In this document: positions 62,166-64,000 of the stretch, piece by piece
Numbering within the stretch: position 1 is the stretch's first letter
Layout: each line of letters starts with the position of its first letter
Assembly: GCF_029982035.1 (NCBI RefSeq)
Contig: NZ_CP104166.1
Span: 1,178,001 to 1,242,000, forward strand
Source of the DNA: Megaera polyxenophila
GTDB lineage: Bacteria; Pseudomonadota; Alphaproteobacteria; Rickettsiales; Rickettsiaceae
DNA: 64,000 nucleotides
Direction: 5' to 3'
The notes under the pieces: model-generated
What the model was told of the DNA's origin: nothing
Seen by the model: only the letters and a program-made list of their open reading frames with translations
Databases searched by the model: none
Program-made: the position numbers and the translations under genes

Positions 62166-63308
62166 ATAATTTCCATTTCCTTGTTGTGAAATTATATCTC
62201 ATTCTTCATTTTTAGCAGTCCAGTTTTTGGGTACCATTATATCAATCGTCGGTAGGTGAATTAATAGGAGTGAGTCGCCAGACAGTAAATGAATGGGTAA
62301 GGAGGGAAAAGAGAGGCGACAAGTACGCAATTAGTGGGAAGTTAAGAGGTAGAAAGATAGGAGAGAAAAGGCTTATAACCGAAGATCAAAGTAAAATAAT
62401 ACAAGGGTACGTAAATATCTCTAGACCAGAAGATCACAATATCAAATCAGCATTATGGTCAAGAAAATCAGTTAATGCACTCATCAAAAAACATTGTGGA
62501 TTTTTTCTTCCCCTAAGTACAATAGGCGAATATTTAAGAAGATGGGGGTATACTGCACAAAAGCCAAAGAAGTTAGCATATGAGCAGCAACCCAAAAGGG
62601 TTCAATTTTGGTTAGATGAAGAATATCCGTCAATAGCCAAGCAAGCAGAATATGAAAAGGCAGAAATACATTGGTGCGACGAAGTAGGGATAAAACAAGA
62701 GTGTCAGGTATTACAAAGCTATTCTTTAAAAGGAAAAACCCCTGTTGTGATTCATAAATCGAAGAGATTTAGTATAAACATGATATCCACTGTTACAAAT
62801 AACGGTAAGCTAAGGTTTATGCTGTACGAAGAGACACTAAAAACAAATGTATTTATAGAATTTTTACGGAGGTTGGTAAAATACTCCAAGAAAAAAATCT
62901 TCTTAATCCTAGATAATCTCAAGGTTCATCATAGCAAAAAAGTACAAATATGGACTCGGAAACATAAAAAGAAAATTTCTTTATTTTTTCTGCCTCCGTA
63001 TACTCCGCAACATAATCCGGATGAATATTTAAACAACGATTTAAAAAGAAATGTAAATAGGAAACATATACCTCTTACAAAATCTGAACTCCAAGGGAAT
63101 TTAAAATCTTACCTAAGGACTCTGCAAAATAACCCAGAACATATCAAAAGATTATTTCAGGCGAAAGAAGTAAAATATGCCGCCTAAGTCGGGTATTTAA
63201 TTGGTGGGTTAATAATTTCCTAAAATCTTCACTTTTTGACATTATTGCATTATACAAATTCCTTCCTTCTTGGCAATAGTTATGTCGGGTATTTAATTGG
63301 TGGGTTAA

Positions 63309-63486
63309 TAAGATGGATACGGAATTGTCTAAAGGTACTTTTGATAGTTTAAACAATTACTTGAGCAACAACTTGCGCCAATACGGTTCTTTAAAATCTT
63401 CACGAGAGTTATTACAAGAATCAACCGGTTTAAAACAAATTGATCCTATAATTTTTATTAATTATTTAAAAAATAAATATCTTTAG
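63309..63486 (+). pseudogene. M32 carboxypeptidase, 3' part after the IS630 nest
   Basis: The frame continuing the gene at 58458. 'KMDTELSKGTFDSLNNYLSN' and further 'RQYGSLKSSRELLQESTG' and 'FINYLKNKYL' then TAG at 63484-63486. These 58 residues correspond to the family's C-terminal 'W.....H..G......EL....TG..L.P..F..YL..KY' segment. The joined 5' and 3' parts keep the frame when one TA is removed, proving that the insertion was the only damage. Confidence 0.9.
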
Positions 63487-63512
63487 TGAGCATAAACCGT
63501 AGAAGGTATAAC

Positions 63513-63539
63513 TAGATGCCCAAAAGCTTTTGGCATCTA
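63513..63539 (+). terminator. Hairpin after the carboxypeptidase gene
   Basis: TAGATGCC(C)AAAAG / CTTTTGGCATCTA forms a long stem of 13 pairs with a single bulged C, beginning about 27 bases after the stop of the interrupted carboxypeptidase. Only a weak T-rich run follows, so it may act as a terminator in both directions or as an mRNA-stabilising stem. Confidence 0.55.
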
Positions 63540-63667
63540 ATATTTATAAATTTCGTTGTTTGATAGCTTAAAATGCTATATCATTATAGGTAGATAATTT
63601 ATTAGCTAATCAAAATATATTAGCATTATGTTTGTACAATCATGTAATGAATTTTTACTGGCAGATT

Positions 63668-64000
63668 ATGGTTAAAAAAAGTCAATCTCTAATATTTCTG
63701 TTAATTATTTTCTTAACACAGATTTCTATTGCTTCGGATGATGATGTAGTCAAAGTTGATCTTCACATCAAGGATCATAAATTTATGCCTGATATTGTTG
63801 AACTGCCTACTGATAAAAAGGTTAATATTACCGTATATAACGATGATCCAACAATAGAAGAGTTTGAGAGTATTGATTTAAAAAGGGAAAAAATAGTCCT
63901 TGGTAATAGCTCTATTAAGATTGTTCTAGCCCCTTTAGCTCCTGGAGAATACAAGTTCTTTGGCGATTTCCATCAAGAAAGCGCTCAAGGTAAGATTATT
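63668..64000 (+). CDS. Cupredoxin-domain protein, probably iron-uptake related (cut by window end)
   Basis: The frame begins at ATG 63668 (an in-frame ATG at 63647 is possible) and is still open at 64000 after 111 codons. A signal peptide ('SLIFLLIIFLTQISIA', cut near residue 22) is followed by a cupredoxin-like fold: 'LHIKDHKFMPDIVELPTDKK', 'VYNDDPTIEEFESIDLKREK', 'APLAPGEYKFFGDFHQESAQ'. Such small cupredoxins accompany FTR1/EfeU-type iron permeases and EfeO-like proteins; 'EEFES' and 'FFGDFH' are typical of that group. The partner is expected just beyond the window. Confidence 0.75.
   Translation, partial: MVKKSQSLIFLLIIFLTQISIASDDDVVKVDLHIKDHKFMPDIVELPTDKKVNITVYNDDPTIEEFESIDLKREKIVLGNSSIKIVLAPLAPGEYKFFGDFHQESAQGKII

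Larger units (their letters stand above)
60976..62241 (-). mobile_element. IS3-family insertion sequence, 1266 bp
   Basis: The innermost element, flanked by a 3-bp duplication TCA (60973-60975 and 62242-62244), the usual size for IS3. The imperfect terminal repeats begin TAAGGTGGCCCAATTTGTCT on one side and TATAATGGTACCCAAAAACT on the other. It encodes orfA and orfB on the minus strand. Left and right parts of the IS630 copy b transposase match exactly across it, so the insertion is recent and clean. Confidence 0.93.
60881..63187 (+). pseudogene. IS630 transposase of copy b, split by IS3
   Basis: Starts at ATG 60881 ('MSKSEDFRKLSISAQASMRK') and runs to the TCA at 60973-60975, then resumes at 62245 and ends at 63187. 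Joined, the 1038 bases form an uninterrupted 345-residue IS630-type transposase. It has an HTH ('SSVGELIGVSRQTVNEW') and a DDE domain with 'IHWCDEVGIKQ', 'FLILDNLKVHH' and 'PPYTPQHNPDEYLNNDLKR' (three catalytic acids visible). The part after the insert still forms a 305-residue open frame that lacks only the N-terminal helices. Confidence 0.9.
60815..63212 (+). mobile_element. IS630-family copy b, interrupted by an IS3 element
   Basis: Inserted in copy a at TA (60813-60814 and 63213-63214), opposite orientation. Without the IS3 insert (1266 bp plus 3-bp duplication) it measures 1129 bp. Its ends are the same inverted repeats as copy a. The complete transposase frame, rejoined across the IS3, is 345 codons. 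It was thus a potentially active element until the IS3 arrived. Confidence 0.93.
59782..63308 (-). mobile_element. IS630-family copy a, interrupted by copy b
   Basis: An outer IS630 element inserted into the carboxypeptidase gene. Both ends read TTAACCCACC... from outside, about 23 bp of terminal inverted repeat, and are flanked by TA (59780-59781 and 63309-63310), the family's target duplication. Removing the inner insert (60815-63212 plus one TA) leaves 1127 bp, two fewer than copy b, which matches a 2-bp deletion in its transposase gene. It lies in minus orientation. Confidence 0.93.

Noticed and set aside
59782..63308. Composite transposon carrying a cargo gene
   Set aside because: All internal sequence is accounted for by IS630 copies a and b and one IS3; no passenger gene remains.

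Overview
The window is AT-rich, gene-dense bacterial chromosome. The gene set (CarD, TsaB, gltA, a sodium-symporter/histidine-kinase fusion, an ELM1-family protein, M32 carboxypeptidase, IscX, AmgK/MurU, Pal) together with heavy insertion-sequence load points to an alphaproteobacterium of the order Rickettsiales, most likely a host-associated Rickettsiaceae-like symbiont. This placement is inferred from gene content and base composition; no rRNA gene is present to confirm it.

Layout. 1-848 holds no recognisable gene. 849-4231 carries carD, ftsK and a decapitated rdgB on the minus strand. 4232-6851 is a nested pile of one IS5-family element (three fragments and one full 1160-bp copy). 6852-11554 has a gene tail, tRNA-Arg(CCT), iscX, ligA and pepP. 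11574-13328 is another IS5 copy, split by a 595-bp IS200-like element, and it truncates a beta-propeller-like lipoprotein gene. 13970-14191 is a decayed IS6-family end.

14261-33166 is a surface-polysaccharide locus, all on the plus strand. It contains a 63-bp tandem-repeat gene translationally coupled to a glycosyltransferase, a UDP-GlcNAc 2-epimerase, a PIG-L deacetylase, two asparagine-synthase-like amidotransferases, a GNAT, a WbqC protein, a Wzm/Wzt-type ABC exporter, a formyltransferase-like protein, a deacetylase-like/methyltransferase fusion and two more GT4 glycosyltransferases. The likely scheme is cytoplasmic assembly and decoration of an O-antigen-like chain followed by ABC export. 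manB (54890-56278) could supply hexose-1-phosphate.

33351-59781 is mostly housekeeping. It includes ubiX, clpA, a membrane-anchored glutaredoxin, clpP-clpX, the amgK-murU cell-wall recycling pair, pal with a clear terminator, an ELM1-family gene with a HIT gene, the symporter-kinase fusion, an MFS transporter behind a TPP riboswitch, tRNA-Leu(TAA), gltA, a family-4-like uracil-DNA glycosylase, an rluD-type gene, an amino-acid-binding lipoprotein, a flavin reductase, dapB, tsaB, manB, prs and an M32 carboxypeptidase.

The carboxypeptidase is split by a three-level nest: IS630 copy a (minus) contains IS630 copy b (plus), which contains an IS3 element. Target duplications (TA, TA, TCA) and unit lengths reconcile exactly. 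The rest of the carboxypeptidase reading frame resumes at 63309. The window ends inside a cupredoxin-domain gene.
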